This document shows, one piece after another, positions 47,738 through 58,010 of a DNA stretch of 64,000 nt. Both the position numbers and the translations under genes were made by a program. The DNA is taken from contig NZ_QURO01000004.1 in the NCBI RefSeq assembly GCF_003426945.1, forward strand, positions 1,364,001-1,428,000, read 5' to 3'. Under the pieces are notes generated by a model, which ran no database searches, was not told the DNA's origin, and saw nothing but the letters and a program-made list of their open reading frames with translations. This stretch comes from Thermus sediminis (lineage in GTDB: Bacteria > Deinococcota > Deinococci > Deinococcales > Thermaceae). How positions within the stretch are numbered: the stretch's first letter is position 1; each line of letters opens with the position of its first letter.

Positions 47738-47743
47738 AGTATA
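47738..47743 (-). promoter_or_regulatory. Leaderless -10 element of hicBA
   Basis: TATACT on the minus strand, six bases before the hicB ATG. It lies 10 bases from the lysT ATG, so hicBA transcription would start head to head with lysT translation initiation. Confidence 0.6.
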
Positions 47744-47753
47744 GGAGGCGCAC

Positions 47754-49004
47754 ATGGGACAGACCTTAGCGGAAAAGATCCTCTCCCACAAGGCGGGAAG
47801 GCGGGTGGAGGCAGGGGAGCTTGTGGTGGTGGAGGTGGACCAGGTGATGGTGGTGGACTCCATCGCCGGGAGCTTCTTCAAGCGCCTGGAGTACCTGGGG
47901 GCCACCCCCCGCTACCCGGAAAGGATCTCCATCGTCATTGACCACGTGGCCCCCGCGGCCAACCTCGAGGTGGCCAAGGCCCAGAAGGAGATAAGGGAGT
48001 GGGGGCACAAGCACGGCATCCGGGTCTTTGATGTGGGAAGGGGGGTGTGCCACCAGGTCCTCGTGGAGGAGGGCCTGGCGAGGCCGGGCTGGGTGGTGGT
48101 GGGCTCGGACAGCCACTCCACCACCTACGGGGCGGTGGCGGCCTTCGGCACGGGGATGGGGGCCACGGACATCGCCCTGGCCGCCGCCTCGGGCCGCACC
48201 TGGCTGAGGGTGCCCGAGAGCGTTAAGGTGGTCTTCCGGGGGAGGCTGCCTAAGGGGGTCACGGCCAAGGACGCCGCCTTGGAGATGGTCCGCCTTCTCA
48301 CGGCGGAGGGGGCCACCTACATGGCGGTGGAGATCCACCTCCTGGACGGGGCGGAAGCCCTTACGCGGGGCGAGCGCATGACCCTCGCCAACCTCACCGT
48401 GGAGGCGGGGGCCAAGGCGGGGCTCGTGGTGCCTAGCGGGGAGATCCTGGAGATGTACCAGGTCCCCGAGTGGCTCTACCCCGACCCCGATGCCCGCTAC
48501 CAGGAGGTGGTGGAGATAGACCTCTCTTCCCTCACCCCCAGGGTCTCCGTGCCCTTTTTCGTGGACAACGTCCACGAGGTGGCCCAGGTCAAGGGGAAGC
48601 GGGTGGACCAGGTCTTCATCGGCACCTGCACCAACGGGCGCATTGAGGACATGAGGGCGGCGGCGGAGGTGCTTAGGGGGAGGAGGGTGGCCCCCTGGGT
48701 GCGGCTTTTGGTGGTCCCCGCAAGCTCCCAGGTCCTGGAGGAGGCCGCCAGGGACGGCACCCTCCTCACCCTCCTCGAGGCCGGGGCCACCCTCGGCACC
48801 CCGGGGTGTGGCCCCTGCATGGGGCGGCACATGGGGGTCCTGGCCCCGGGGGAGGTGTGCGTCTCCACCTCCAACCGCAACTTCCGCGGGCGCATGGGGG
48901 CCCCGGACGCGGAGATCTACCTGGCAAGCCCCAGGGTGGCCGCGGCCAGCGCCGTGGCCGGGTACCTCACCACGCCGGAGGAGCTGGAGGAAGCCCATGC
49001 CTAG
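47754..49004 (+). CDS. lysT: Homoaconitase large subunit
   Basis: 416 residues; with LysU it isomerises homocitrate to homoisocitrate through homoaconitate. [4Fe-4S] cysteines are in FIGTCTNGRIEDM and TPGCGPCMGRHMG. VVGSDSHSTTYGAVAAFGTGMGATD is the aconitase family signature. It starts with ATG 47754 and AGGAGG. No open promoter is seen for lysT itself: lys20 transcription must pass through the antisense hicBA pair. Overlaps lysU by 8 bp. Confidence 0.97.
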   Translation: MGQTLAEKILSHKAGRRVEAGELVVVEVDQVMVVDSIAGSFFKRLEYLGATPRYPERISIVIDHVAPAANLEVAKAQKEIREWGHKHGIRVFDVGRGVCHQVLVEEGLARPGWVVVGSDSHSTTYGAVAAFGTGMGATDIALAAASGRTWLRVPESVKVVFRGRLPKGVTAKDAALEMVRLLTAEGATYMAVEIHLLDGAEALTRGERMTLANLTVEAGAKAGLVVPSGEILEMYQVPEWLYPDPDARYQEVVEIDLSSLTPRVSVPFFVDNVHEVAQVKGKRVDQVFIGTCTNGRIEDMRAAAEVLRGRRVAPWVRLLVVPASSQVLEEAARDGTLLTLLEAGATLGTPGCGPCMGRHMGVLAPGEVCVSTSNRNFRGRMGAPDAEIYLASPRVAAASAVAGYLTTPEELEEAHA

Positions 49005-49488
49005 GGTCTTCAAGTTCGGCGATCAGGTCAACACCGACGACATCCTCCCCGGCAAGTACGCCCCCTTCATGGTGGGGGAGGACCGGTTCCACCTCTACGC
49101 CTTCGCCCACCTGCGGCCTGGGTTCGCCCAGGAGGTGCGGCCCGGGGACCTCCTGGTCTTCGGGCGAAACGCCGGGCTTGGCTCTAGCCGGGAGTACGCC
49201 CCCGAGGCCCTGAAGCGGCTTGGTATCCGGGCCATCATCGCCAAGAGCTACGCCCGCATCTTCTTCCGCAACCTGGTAAACCTGGGCATCGTTCCTTTTG
49301 AGTCAGAGGAGGTGGTAGATGCGCTAGAGGATGGGGATGAGGTGGAGCTGGACCTAGAGGGGGGGGTTCTGGTCAAGGGGGAAAGGGCCTTCCGGCTCAG
49401 GCCCCCGCCCCCCTTTCTCCTGGAGGCCCTGAAGGAGGGCTCCCTTCTGGACTACTACAAGAAGCACGGGCGCTTCCCAGGGGAGTAG
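48997..49488 (+). CDS. lysU: Homoaconitase small subunit
   Basis: 163-residue swivel domain: [39 protein letters not shown] and [19 protein letters not shown]. The loop after the N-terminal strand (GKYAPF) sets the specificity for homo-citrate chain length in this family. ATG at 48997 lies within the lysT end. Active only with LysT. Confidence 0.96.
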   Translation: MPRVFKFGDQVNTDDILPGKYAPFMVGEDRFHLYAFAHLRPGFAQEVRPGDLLVFGRNAGLGSSREYAPEALKRLGIRAIIAKSYARIFFRNLVNLGIVPFESEEVVDALEDGDEVELDLEGGVLVKGERAFRLRPPPPFLLEALKEGSLLDYYKKHGRFPGE

Positions 49489-49497
49489 ACTCTAGGC

Positions 49498-49815
49498 ATG
49501 GAGGACCTGGAGATCACCTGTCCGGTGTGCGGCGAGGCCAGCGTGGTGCCGGCCGAGGATCTGGAGACCCTCGAGGCGGGGGACGCCTTGGAGTGCGAGG
49601 CCTGCGGGGCCTTCCTGGAGGTGGTCTCCGTGGATCCTCTGGAGCTAGCGGTGGCGGAGGGTGGCCTGGAGGGCTTCTTTGTGGACTGCCCCCGATGCGG
49701 CTACACCCTGGAGGTTTCCGAGGAGGAGGCGGGGGAGGAGGTGGAGTGCCCCGAGTGCGGCTTTCGCTTCCTGCCCGACTGGAGCGAAGTAGAGGAGGAG
49801 GACGAGGAATGGTAG
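49498..49815 (+). CDS. Tandem zinc-ribbon protein resembling two LysW-type units
   Basis: 105 residues, very acidic. Two zinc-ribbon units: C8/C11 with C33/C36, and C64/C67 with C84/C87. The first unit ends in [12 protein letters not shown], close to LysW's [11 protein letters not shown]. The protein ends EEDEEW, not the EDWGE of LysW, so it lacks the terminal glutamate that LysX modifies. It starts 9 nt after lysU and overlaps lysW by 7 bp, so it is firmly part of the operon. Function not known to me; it might be a second scaffold or a decoy carrier. Confidence 0.8.
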   Translation: MEDLEITCPVCGEASVVPAEDLETLEAGDALECEACGAFLEVVSVDPLELAVAEGGLEGFFVDCPRCGYTLEVSEEEAGEEVECPECGFRFLPDWSEVEEEDEEW

Positions 49816-49973
49816 CCACTTGCCCGGAGTGCGGTGCGGAGCTTGGGTTGGAAAACCCGGAGCTAGGCGAGCTTTTGGTCTGCGAGGAGTGCGGGGCGGA
49901 GCTGGAGGTGGTCTCCCTGGACCCCCTGCGCCTGGAGCCCGCCCCCGAGGAGGCCGAGGACTGGGGGGAGTAG
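49809..49973 (+). CDS. lysW: Amino-group carrier protein LysW
   Basis: 54 residues. LysW carries alpha-aminoadipate on the gamma-carboxyl of its C-terminal glutamate, protecting the amino group through LysZ, LysY and later steps. The zinc ribbon (CPECG and CEECG) and the invariant end EDWGE are both present. ATG at 49809 is inside the previous gene. The hairpin GGGCCGG/CCGGCCC at 49995-50015 separates it from lysX. Confidence 0.97.
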   Translation: MVATCPECGAELGLENPELGELLVCEECGAELEVVSLDPLRLEPAPEEAEDWGE

Positions 49974-50030
49974 GCCTGCCCTCCCATGGAGCCCGGGCCG
50001 GGCGTGTTCCGGCCCTACCCCTAGACCGCC

Positions 50031-50873
50031 ATGTTGGCCATCCTTTACGACCGCATCCGCCCCGACGAAAAGATGCTCTTTGAACGGGCCGAGGCCCTGG
50101 GCATCCCCCTTAGGAAGGTCTACGCCCCAGGGCTGCCCATGGTCTTAGGGGAGAGGCCCGAGGACCTTGACGGGGTGACTGTGGCCCTGGAGCGGTGCGT
50201 GAGCCAAAGCCGCGGCCTGGCCGTGGCCCGCTACCTCACCGCCTTGGGCATCCCCGTGGTGAACCGGCCCGAGGTCATGGAGACCTGCGGGGACAAATGG
50301 GCCACCAGTGTAGCCCTGGAACGGGCGGGCCTGCCCCAGCCCAAGACGGCCCTCCTCACCGAGGCCGAGGAGGCCCTGAAGCTCATGGAGGCCTGGGGCT
50401 ACCCCGTGGTCCTGAAGCCGGTGATCGGGAGCTGGGGGCGCCTCCTCGCCAAGATCACCGACCGGGAGGCGGCGGAGGCCATCCTGGAGCACAAGGAGGT
50501 CCTGGGGGGGTTCCAGCACCAGCTCCTTTACGTCCAGGAGTACGTGCGGAAGCCTGGCCGGGACATCCGGGTCTTCGTGGTGGGGGATAGGGCCATCGCC
50601 GCCATCTACCGGAGGAGCCAGCACTGGATCACCAACACCGCCCGGGGCGGGCAGGCGGAAAACTGCCCCCTCACCCCCGAGATCGCCGAGCTCTCGGTGC
50701 GGGCCGCAGAGGCGGTGGGGGGTGGGGTGGTGGCCATAGACCTCTTTGAGTCGGAAAGGGGCCTCCTGGTGAACGAGGTGAACCACACCATGGAGTTCAA
50801 GAACTCCGTGCACACCACGGGGGTGGACATCCCGGGAGAAATTCTGAAGTACGCGTGGAGTTTGGCCTCATGA
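50031..50873 (+). CDS. lysX: LysW-alpha-aminoadipate ligase
   Basis: 280-residue ATP-grasp enzyme joining the AAA amino group to Glu54 of LysW. Motifs: the P-loop region [36 protein letters not shown], the specificity segment [12 protein letters not shown] and metal-binding [14 protein letters not shown]. It is near-identical in pattern to T. thermophilus LysX. Its stop TGA overlaps the ATG of the nucleotidyltransferase gene (ATGA). Confidence 0.97.
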   Translation: MLAILYDRIRPDEKMLFERAEALGIPLRKVYAPGLPMVLGERPEDLDGVTVALERCVSQSRGLAVARYLTALGIPVVNRPEVMETCGDKWATSVALERAGLPQPKTALLTEAEEALKLMEAWGYPVVLKPVIGSWGRLLAKITDREAAEAILEHKEVLGGFQHQLLYVQEYVRKPGRDIRVFVVGDRAIAAIYRRSQHWITNTARGGQAENCPLTPEIAELSVRAAEAVGGGVVAIDLFESERGLLVNEVNHTMEFKNSVHTTGVDIPGEILKYAWSLAS

Positions 50874-51161
50874 CCTTGCGGGAAGCGGTGGAGCGGTTGG
50901 TGGCGGCCTTGGCGCCCGAGGAGGTCTGGCTCTTCGGCTCTTGGGCCCGGGGGGAGGCCGGGCCGGACTCGGACGTGGACCTCCTGGTGGTGGTGCCCTA
51001 CGAAGGGGATCCCAAGGAGCTTACCCTCCGGGGGTACAGGGTCCTGAGGGGGCGGGGCTTTCCCCTAGACCTCTTGGTCTACCCCCGTGCCCTCGTGGAG
51101 CAGAGGCTCGAGGAGGGGAGCCTTCTTCTTCGGGAGATTTTCCGGGAAGGGCGGTGCCTCT

Positions 51162-51190
<29 letters not shown>
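50870..51190 (+). CDS. MNT-type nucleotidyltransferase (antitoxin class)
   Basis: 106-residue minimal nucleotidyltransferase with [20 protein letters not shown], the GSx10DxD core. In MNT-HEPN modules such proteins neutralise a HEPN RNase, some by adding AMP. It starts on the lysX stop (ATGA) and runs 29 bp into the HEPN gene, so it is fully embedded in the lysine operon. The antitoxin role here is inferred from the family and gene order. Confidence 0.85.
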
Positions 51191-52560
<1,370 letters not shown>

Positions 52561-52569
52561 CATATACGT

Positions 52570-52892
52570 GTGCGCCGGGCCGCTCTTTACCCCCCGAAGG
52601 AGGCGAACCCGGGGCTCACCCGTGGCCCGGAAGAAGGGGCGCCCCAAGGCCGAGCTGGTGCGGGAGGCCCTCAGGAAGAGGCCCAGGGCCAGGTTCCCGC
52701 CTGGGTGGGCCTCGGGGCTAAGTACCCCACCGCGGCGAAAGCCGCGGTGGGGGCCCCCCAAAAGCCTTCCCCAAGCCCCGGCTCGGGCCCCCCATGTTGC
52801 GAACCAAAGTGCGGGCACTTAGCCAGGATCCCAGCTATATAGACTGGGACGAGGAGGCTCTGGCGGAGCTTCTGGCCCGGGAGGGGGCTTGA
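52570..52892 (+). pseudogene. VapB-like ribbon-helix-helix antitoxin, frameshifted and split by repeat copy C
   Basis: Pieces of an RHH antitoxin: a GTG start at 52570 with MRRAALYPPKEANPGLTR, then in another frame VARKKGRPKAELVREALRK (about 52622-52678), then the repeat element (52716-52824), and finally DPSYIDWDEEALAELLAREGA ending at 52892, whose TGA overlaps the toxin start. The last piece looks like a toxin-binding tail. The frame between the pieces is broken. It may be inactive, leaving the toxin without its full antitoxin. Confidence 0.7.
52716..52824 (+). repeat. GAAA-hairpin repeat element, copy C, with terminal inverted repeats
   Basis: 109 bp bounded by GGCTAAGTACCC and GGGCACTTAGCC, which match as inverted repeats at 11 of 12 positions. 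Inside the left end is the 12-bp stem with GAAA loop (52725-52752). The body has CCATGTTGCGAACC, shared with copy B. It looks like a small non-autonomous mobile element (MITE-like) inserted into a vapB-type gene. Confidence 0.82.
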
Positions 52893-53287
52893 GCCTGCTT
52901 CTGGACACCAGCGGGGTCCTGGTCCTTCTGGACCGGGCCCACCCCCTTCACGAGGCGGCCAAGGGCGCCTTGGAGGGGCGGCTTTTGGTTCCCGGCACCA
53001 TCCTGCCCGAGGTGGACCATCTGGCCCGGCATCGGCTGGGGGAAAAGGTGGTCAGGGGCTTTCTGGAGGGCCTGGCCCAGGGGGAAGGCCTGTACCTTCC
53101 CTTTCTAGCGGAGGACCTCCCCCGGGCCCTCGAGGTCATGGACGCCTGCCCGGGGGTGGGCTTTGGGGAGGCCAGCATCGTGGCCCTGGCGGAGAAGCAC
53201 AGGATAGGGAAGGTTCTAACCCCGAACGGGAGGGACTTCAGCCGTTTTAGGCCCAGGGGACTGGGCTACTTGGAGTTGTTGCCATGA
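52889..53287 (+). CDS. PIN-domain toxin, VapC type
   Basis: 132 residues. PIN domain acidic residues: LLLDTSGVLVLLDR (Asp), LPEVDHLARHRLG (Glu), VGFGEASIVALAEKH and LTPNGRDFSRFRP (Asp). VapC proteins are magnesium-dependent RNases that cut tRNA or rRNA. Start TTG at 52889 overlaps the antitoxin remnant's TGA; the stop overlaps the lysZ ATG. The reading frame is intact, which is odd next to a broken antitoxin. Confidence 0.86.
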   Translation: MSLLLDTSGVLVLLDRAHPLHEAAKGALEGRLLVPGTILPEVDHLARHRLGEKVVRGFLEGLAQGEGLYLPFLAEDLPRALEVMDACPGVGFGEASIVALAEKHRIGKVLTPNGRDFSRFRPRGLGYLELLP

Positions 53288-54093
53288 TTGTGGTCAAGGT
53301 AGGTGGCGCGGAGGGCATCAACTACGAGGCCGTGGCCAGGGACGCGGCCTCCTTGTGGAAGGAGGGGGAAAGGCTCCTTCTGGTGCACGGGGGGAGCGCG
53401 GAGACCAACCGGGTGGCCGAGGCCCTGGGCCACCCCCCCCGGTTCCTCACCCACCCCGGGGGCCAGGTGAGCCGCCTCACGGACCGCAGGACCCTGGAGA
53501 TCTTCACCATGGTCTACGCCGGCCTGGTGAACAAGCGCCTGGTGGAGCTTCTCCAGAAGGAAGGGGTAAACGCCCTGGGGCTTTCCGGCCTAGACGGAAG
53601 GCTCCTCCTGGGCCGCCGCAAGGCCGCGGTGAAGTACGTGGAGGAGGGCAAGGTCAAGATCCACCGCGGGGACTACACGGGCACCGTGGAGGAGGTGAAC
53701 CGGGCCCTTTTGGACCTCCTCCTGGCCCATGGCTACCTCCCCGTCCTCACCCCCCCCGCCTTAAGCTACGAGGGGGAGGCCATCAACACCGATGGGGACC
53801 AGGTGGCGGCCCTCCTCGCCACGGTCTACGGGGCGGAGGCCCTGGTCTACCTCTCCAACGTCCCCGGCCTCCTCGCCCGCTACCCCGACGAGGCCTCCTT
53901 GGTGCGGGAGATCCCCGTGGAAAGGGTGGAGGACCCCGAGTACCTGGCCCTGGCCCAGGGGCGGATGAAGCGGAAGGTCATGGGGGCGGTGGAGGCGGTG
54001 AGGGGCGGGGTGAAGCGGGTGGTCTTCGCCGATGGGCGGGTGGGGGGTCCCATCAGGCGGGCCCTTGCCGGGGAGGGCACCGTGGTACGCTAG
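53284..54093 (+). CDS. lysZ: LysW-aminoadipate kinase
   Basis: 269-residue amino-acid-kinase family member, ArgB-like. It phosphorylates the side-chain carboxyl of LysW-bound aminoadipate. Motifs: [60 protein letters not shown] and [17 protein letters not shown] overlaps the PIN gene stop (ATGA). It is the last lys gene in this string; the aminotransferase and hydrolase (LysJ, LysK) are not in the window. Confidence 0.96.
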   Translation: MIVVKVGGAEGINYEAVARDAASLWKEGERLLLVHGGSAETNRVAEALGHPPRFLTHPGGQVSRLTDRRTLEIFTMVYAGLVNKRLVELLQKEGVNALGLSGLDGRLLLGRRKAAVKYVEEGKVKIHRGDYTGTVEEVNRALLDLLLAHGYLPVLTPPALSYEGEAINTDGDQVAALLATVYGAEALVYLSNVPGLLARYPDEASLVREIPVERVEDPEYLALAQGRMKRKVMGAVEAVRGGVKRVVFADGRVGGPIRRALAGEGTVVR

Positions 54094-54097
54094 GTCC

Positions 54098-55657
54098 ATG
54101 GTGCGATTCGCCCTGGTCCTCCACGCCCACCTGCCCTACGTGCGGGCCCACGGCCTGTGGCCCTTTGGAGAGGAGACCCTCTACGAGGCCATGGCCGAGA
54201 CCTACCTACCCCTCCTCAGGTCCCTGGAGCGGCTCTGGCAGGAGGGGGTGGAGTCCCGGTTCACCCTGGGCATCACCCCCATTCTGGCGGAGCAGCTGAG
54301 CGATCCTAGGGTAAAGGCGGGCTTCCAGGCCTACGCCAAGGACCGCCTTGAGCGGGCCCAGAGCGACTACCTGCGCTACGGGGGCACCGAGCTGGAGGGG
54401 AGCGCCCGCCACCAGGTGGCCTTTTGGGAACTCACTCTGGACCACTTCCACCAACTGGGTGGGGACACCCTCCAGGCCTTCCGCAGGGCCCAGGACCGTG
54501 GGCAGTTGGAGCTCATCGCCTCCAACGCTACCCACGGCTACTCCCCCCTCCTGGGCTACGATGAGGCCCTTTGGGCCCAGGTGAAGACCGGAGTGGCCAC
54601 CTACCGCCGCCACTTCGCCAAGGACCCCACGGGCTTTTGGCTTCCCGAGATGGCCTACCGGCCCAAGGGATACTGGAAGCCCCCGGTGGCAGGCCCCCCG
54701 GAGGGGCTTAGGGCGGGGGTGGACGAGCTCCTCATGCGGGCAGGGGTCCGCTACACCTTCCTGGACGCCCACCTGGTCCAGGGGAGCAGGGCCCTTACCC
54801 CCTATGGGGAAGCCTCCTTGGAAGGGGTGGAGAGCGGCGAGGCCACCTACTACGTCCACGAGCTGGAGTCGGGCCTCAGGGTCCTCCCCCGCAACCAGGA
54901 GACCACCCTCCAGGTGTGGAGCGCGGACCACGGCTACCCTGGGGAGGGGCTTTACCGGGAGTTCCACCGCAAGGACCCCCTTTCTGGGTTGCACCACTGG
55001 CGGGTCACCCACCGCCAGGCGGACCTTTCCGCCAAGGCCCCCTACGACCCCGAGGCGGCCTTCGCCAAGACCAAGGAGCACGCCGCCCACTTCGTGGGGC
55101 TCTTGGCCCGCTTGGCGGGGGAGCATCCCGATGGGGTCATCCTCTCCCCCTACGATGCCGAGCTCTTCGGCCACTGGTGGTACGAGGGGGTGGCCTGGTT
55201 GGAGGAGGTCCTGCGCCTCCTCGCCCGCACCCCGGGGGTGCGGGCGGTGACCGCCAAGGAGGCGGTCCAGGGGAAGGCGGTGCGGGCTAGCCTACCTGAG
55301 GGTTCCTGGGGCCGAGGCGGGGACCACCGGGTCTGGCTCAACGAGAAGACCCTGGACTACTGGCAGAAGGTCTACCAGGCGGAGGGCGCCATGCGGGAGG
55401 AGGTACGGCGGGGCAACCTCTCCCGCCGCCTCCTGCGCCAGGCCATGCGGGAGCTCCTCCTCCTCGAGGCCTCGGACTGGCCCTTCCTCATAGACACCGG
55501 CCAGGCGGAAGCGTACGCCCGGGAGCGGTATGAGGAGCACGCCGGGGCCTTCTTCCGCCTCCTCAAGGGGGTCTCCGAGGAGGAGCTCAGGGCTTTAGAG
55601 GAGCGGGACAACCCCTTCCCCGAGGCCGATCCCCGGCTCTACCTGGAAGTGCCCTAG
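54098..55657 (+). CDS. GH57 1,4-alpha-glucan branching enzyme
   Basis: 519 residues. It transfers alpha-glucan chains to form alpha-1,6 branches in glycogen. GH57 motifs: [36 protein letters not shown] (nucleophile Glu), [18 protein letters not shown] (acid/base Asp). Like the characterised T. thermophilus enzyme in length and sequence. It starts 5 nt after lysZ, so it can be read through from the lysine operon, though the functions are unrelated. Confidence 0.95.
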   Translation: MVRFALVLHAHLPYVRAHGLWPFGEETLYEAMAETYLPLLRSLERLWQEGVESRFTLGITPILAEQLSDPRVKAGFQAYAKDRLERAQSDYLRYGGTELEGSARHQVAFWELTLDHFHQLGGDTLQAFRRAQDRGQLELIASNATHGYSPLLGYDEALWAQVKTGVATYRRHFAKDPTGFWLPEMAYRPKGYWKPPVAGPPEGLRAGVDELLMRAGVRYTFLDAHLVQGSRALTPYGEASLEGVESGEATYYVHELESGLRVLPRNQETTLQVWSADHGYPGEGLYREFHRKDPLSGLHHWRVTHRQADLSAKAPYDPEAAFAKTKEHAAHFVGLLARLAGEHPDGVILSPYDAELFGHWWYEGVAWLEEVLRLLARTPGVRAVTAKEAVQGKAVRASLPEGSWGRGGDHRVWLNEKTLDYWQKVYQAEGAMREEVRRGNLSRRLLRQAMRELLLLEASDWPFLIDTGQAEAYARERYEEHAGAFFRLLKGVSEEELRALEERDNPFPEADPRLYLEVP

Positions 55658-55687
55658 CCCCCTTTCCCCCAAGCCCAAGGGGGTAGG

Positions 55688-56572
55688 ATGGGTAAGGTGG
55701 TGTGGCACGCCCTCTTGCAGTTTCGGCCGGAAAAGTCCCGGCCCAGGGAAAGCCTCCGCCGCCTTCGGGCCCACCTCGAGGCCCTCCGCCCCTACGCCCC
55801 CGAGGTGGTGGTCCTCCCCGAGGCCGCCCTCACAGGCTACTTCCTCCAAGGGGGGGTTAGGGAGCTGGCCCTGACCCAGCACGAGCTTTTGGAACTCCTC
55901 TCCGGTCTTTACCGGGAGCTGGCCTGGGAGGGGCCCTTGGACCTGGTGGTGGGCTTTTACGAGCGGGACGGAGGAGCCTACTACAACAGCGCCGCTTACC
56001 TGGAGCTTCCCCACCGCATCGTCCACGTGCACCGGAAGGTCTTCCTCCCCACCTACGGCGTCTTTGACGAGGAGCGCTACCTGGCCCGGGGGAGCCGCAT
56101 AGAGGCCTTCGGGACCCGCTTCGGCCGGGTGGCCATCCTCATCTGCGAGGACTTCTGGCACTCCCTCGCCGCGGCCATCGCCGCCCTGGACGGGGCGGAG
56201 GTGATCTACGTGCCCGCGGCGAGCCCGGCCCGGGGTTTCCAGGGCGACCGCCCGGAGAACGTGGAGCGCTGGCGCACCCTGGCCCGGGCGGTGGCGGCGG
56301 AGCACGGGCTTTTCGTGGTCCTGGCCAGCCTGGTGGGCTTTGAGGGGGGGAAGGGGATGAGCGGGGGGAGCCTGGTGGCGGGCCCCGAGGGCCGGATCCT
56401 GGCCGAGGCCCCCCTCTTTGAGGAGGCGGCCCTCCTCTTCAGGCTGGACCGGGAGCGCATCCCCCCGGTGCGCTACGATAGCCCCCTGCTTTCCGACCTC
56501 GAGGCCACCCTTCCCCTCCTCCTCCCCGACCTGGAGCGGGTGGCGCGTAAGGGGGTGAAGGAGGCGCGATGA
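55688..56572 (+). CDS. Nitrilase-superfamily amidohydrolase, probable NAD synthetase glutaminase
   Basis: 294 residues with the Glu-Lys-Cys triad: E45 (LPEAALTG), K117 (VHRKVFLPTYGVFDE), C153 (LICEDFWHS). The sequence around K117 and C153 resembles the glutaminase domain fused to NAD synthetases. Its stop overlaps nadE by four bases. Likely a separate subunit that hydrolyses glutamine for NadE. Alternative: an amidase acting on another amide. Confidence 0.85.
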   Translation: MGKVVWHALLQFRPEKSRPRESLRRLRAHLEALRPYAPEVVVLPEAALTGYFLQGGVRELALTQHELLELLSGLYRELAWEGPLDLVVGFYERDGGAYYNSAAYLELPHRIVHVHRKVFLPTYGVFDEERYLARGSRIEAFGTRFGRVAILICEDFWHSLAAAIAALDGAEVIYVPAASPARGFQGDRPENVERWRTLARAVAAEHGLFVVLASLVGFEGGKGMSGGSLVAGPEGRILAEAPLFEEAALLFRLDRERIPPVRYDSPLLSDLEATLPLLLPDLERVARKGVKEAR

Positions 56573-57414
56573 GGCTCATAGAAGTCCAAAGCCTTCCGGA
56601 GAGCCTGGAACTCCGCTGGCCCCTGGTGGCGGACTTCCTCGCCCGCTTCATCCGGGAGGAGCTCTCCTGGCGGGGGTACGAGAAGGCCCTTGTGGCCGTT
56701 TCCGGCGGGGTGGACTCCGCCACCACCCTGGCCCTGGCGGTGCGGGCCCTGGGGCGGGAGAGGGTCCACGCCCTCTTCCTGCCCCACCGGGACTCCAGCC
56801 CCCTCTCCCGAACCCACGCCTACCTGGTGGCCGAAACCTTCGGGGTGGGCCTCGAGGAGGTGGACATCACCCCCATGGTGGAGGCCTACGCCGCCCTCAC
56901 CCCCGACCTCACCCCCCACCGCAAGGGGAACGTCATGGCCCGGGTGCGGATGATGGTCCTCTTTGACAAGTCCCAGGCCTACGGGGCCCTCCCCTTGGGG
57001 ACGGGCAACAAGACCGAGAGGCTCTTCGGCTACTTCACCTGGCACGGGGACGACACCCCCCCGGTGAACCCCTTGGGGGACCTCTACAAGACCCAGGTCT
57101 GGGCCCTGGCCCGTTTCCTGGGGGTGCCCGAGGCGGTGGCGGCGAAGCCCCCCACGGCGGACCTCATCCCCGGCCAGACGGACGAGGCCGATCTCGGGGT
57201 GGCCTACCTGAGGGCGGACGTCATCCTGGAGCACTACCTCAAGGGGTATTCCGATGCCTACCTGCTGGGCCTGGGCTTCACCGAGGGGGAGATCCGAAGG
57301 GTCAAGGAGGGGGTGAACCGGACCCACTGGAAGCGGGCCCTGCCCACGGTGGCCCTCCTCTCCTCCACGGCCATCGGGGAGTTCTACCTGAGGCCCGTGG
57401 ACTATAGGGGGTAG
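56569..57414 (+). CDS. nadE: NAD synthetase
   Basis: 281 residues. PP-loop SGGVDS at 45-50. Converts nicotinic-acid adenine dinucleotide to NAD with ammonia and ATP. Further motifs: GTGNKTERLFGYFTWHGD, PLGDLYKTQVWALARFLGVP and PPTADLIPGQTDEADLG. This is the short ammonia-type form, without a fused glutaminase domain; the nitrilase-like gene just upstream is a likely glutaminase partner. Confidence 0.95.
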   Translation: MRLIEVQSLPESLELRWPLVADFLARFIREELSWRGYEKALVAVSGGVDSATTLALAVRALGRERVHALFLPHRDSSPLSRTHAYLVAETFGVGLEEVDITPMVEAYAALTPDLTPHRKGNVMARVRMMVLFDKSQAYGALPLGTGNKTERLFGYFTWHGDDTPPVNPLGDLYKTQVWALARFLGVPEAVAAKPPTADLIPGQTDEADLGVAYLRADVILEHYLKGYSDAYLLGLGFTEGEIRRVKEGVNRTHWKRALPTVALLSSTAIGEFYLRPVDYRG

Positions 57415-57419
57415 AGGCC

Positions 57420-57584
57420 GTGGCCCGCAGGTCTGGGCGATCCCCTGGGCCCCTTCGCCCGAGGCTCGGCTGGGCGGTCTGGCTCCTTCTGGGACTGGGG
57501 CTCCTCGCCTTCCTTGCGGCGCGCCTTCTACCCCTGGGGTTGGGCCCAACGGCCTTGCCCCTGGCGGCCTCTCTCCGTTTCTAG
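57420..57584 (+). CDS. Small single-helix membrane protein
   Basis: GTG at 57420 opens a 54-residue frame with a basic N-terminus (ARRSGRSPGPLRPRLG) followed by a hydrophobic helix (WAVWLLLGLGLLAFLAARLL). It starts 5 nt after nadE and ends 13 nt before the next gene, filling the space between two tightly packed genes. Family not recognised. Predicted topology is N-inside. Confidence 0.5.
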   Translation: MARRSGRSPGPLRPRLGWAVWLLLGLGLLAFLAARLLPLGLGPTALPLAASLRF

Positions 57585-57597
57585 GGAGGAGGATGGG

Positions 57598-58008
57598 GTG
57601 AAGGGTCCAGAACTCAAGGGCTTCTTGGCCCGGGCCCGCACCATAGCCGTCCTTGGGGCCCACAAGGACCCAGGCCGCGCGGCCCACTACGTGCCCCGCT
57701 ACCTCTGGGAGAGGGGCTACCGCATCCTGCCCGTGAACCCCCGCTTCGCCGGGGAGGAGCTTTTCGGGGAGAGGGTGGTGGCGGGCCTCCTGGAGCTTGG
57801 GGAGCCCGTGGATATCCTGGACGTCTTCCGCTCGCCTTCGGCCCTCATGGGCCACCTCGAGGAGGTCCTCACCCTAAGGCCCCGCCTGGTCTGGCTCCAG
57901 TCGGGGATCCGCCACCCGGGGTTTGAGGAACGGCTTCGGGAGGCGGGCATCCCCGTGGTAGCGGACCGCTGCCTCATGGTGGAGCACAGGAGGCTCTTCG
58001 GGGTTTAG
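57598..58008 (+). CDS. CoA-binding protein (YccU family)
   Basis: 136-residue Rossmann protein: IAVLGAHKDPGRAAHYVPRYLWERGYRILPVNPRF, VDILDVFRSPSALMGHLEEV, VWLQSGIRHPGFEERLREAGIPVVADRCLMVEH. Closely resembles a CoA-binding T. thermophilus protein of known structure. Function unknown; related domains occur in succinyl-CoA synthetases. GTG start at 57598 with GGAGGAGG nearby. Confidence 0.9.
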   Translation: MKGPELKGFLARARTIAVLGAHKDPGRAAHYVPRYLWERGYRILPVNPRFAGEELFGERVVAGLLELGEPVDILDVFRSPSALMGHLEEVLTLRPRLVWLQSGIRHPGFEERLREAGIPVVADRCLMVEHRRLFGV

Positions 58009-58010
58009 CC

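Noticed and set aside
47766-49013. 415-codon minus-strand frame opposite lysT
   Set aside because: Shadow of lysT; repeated Gly/His/Pro text with no domain.
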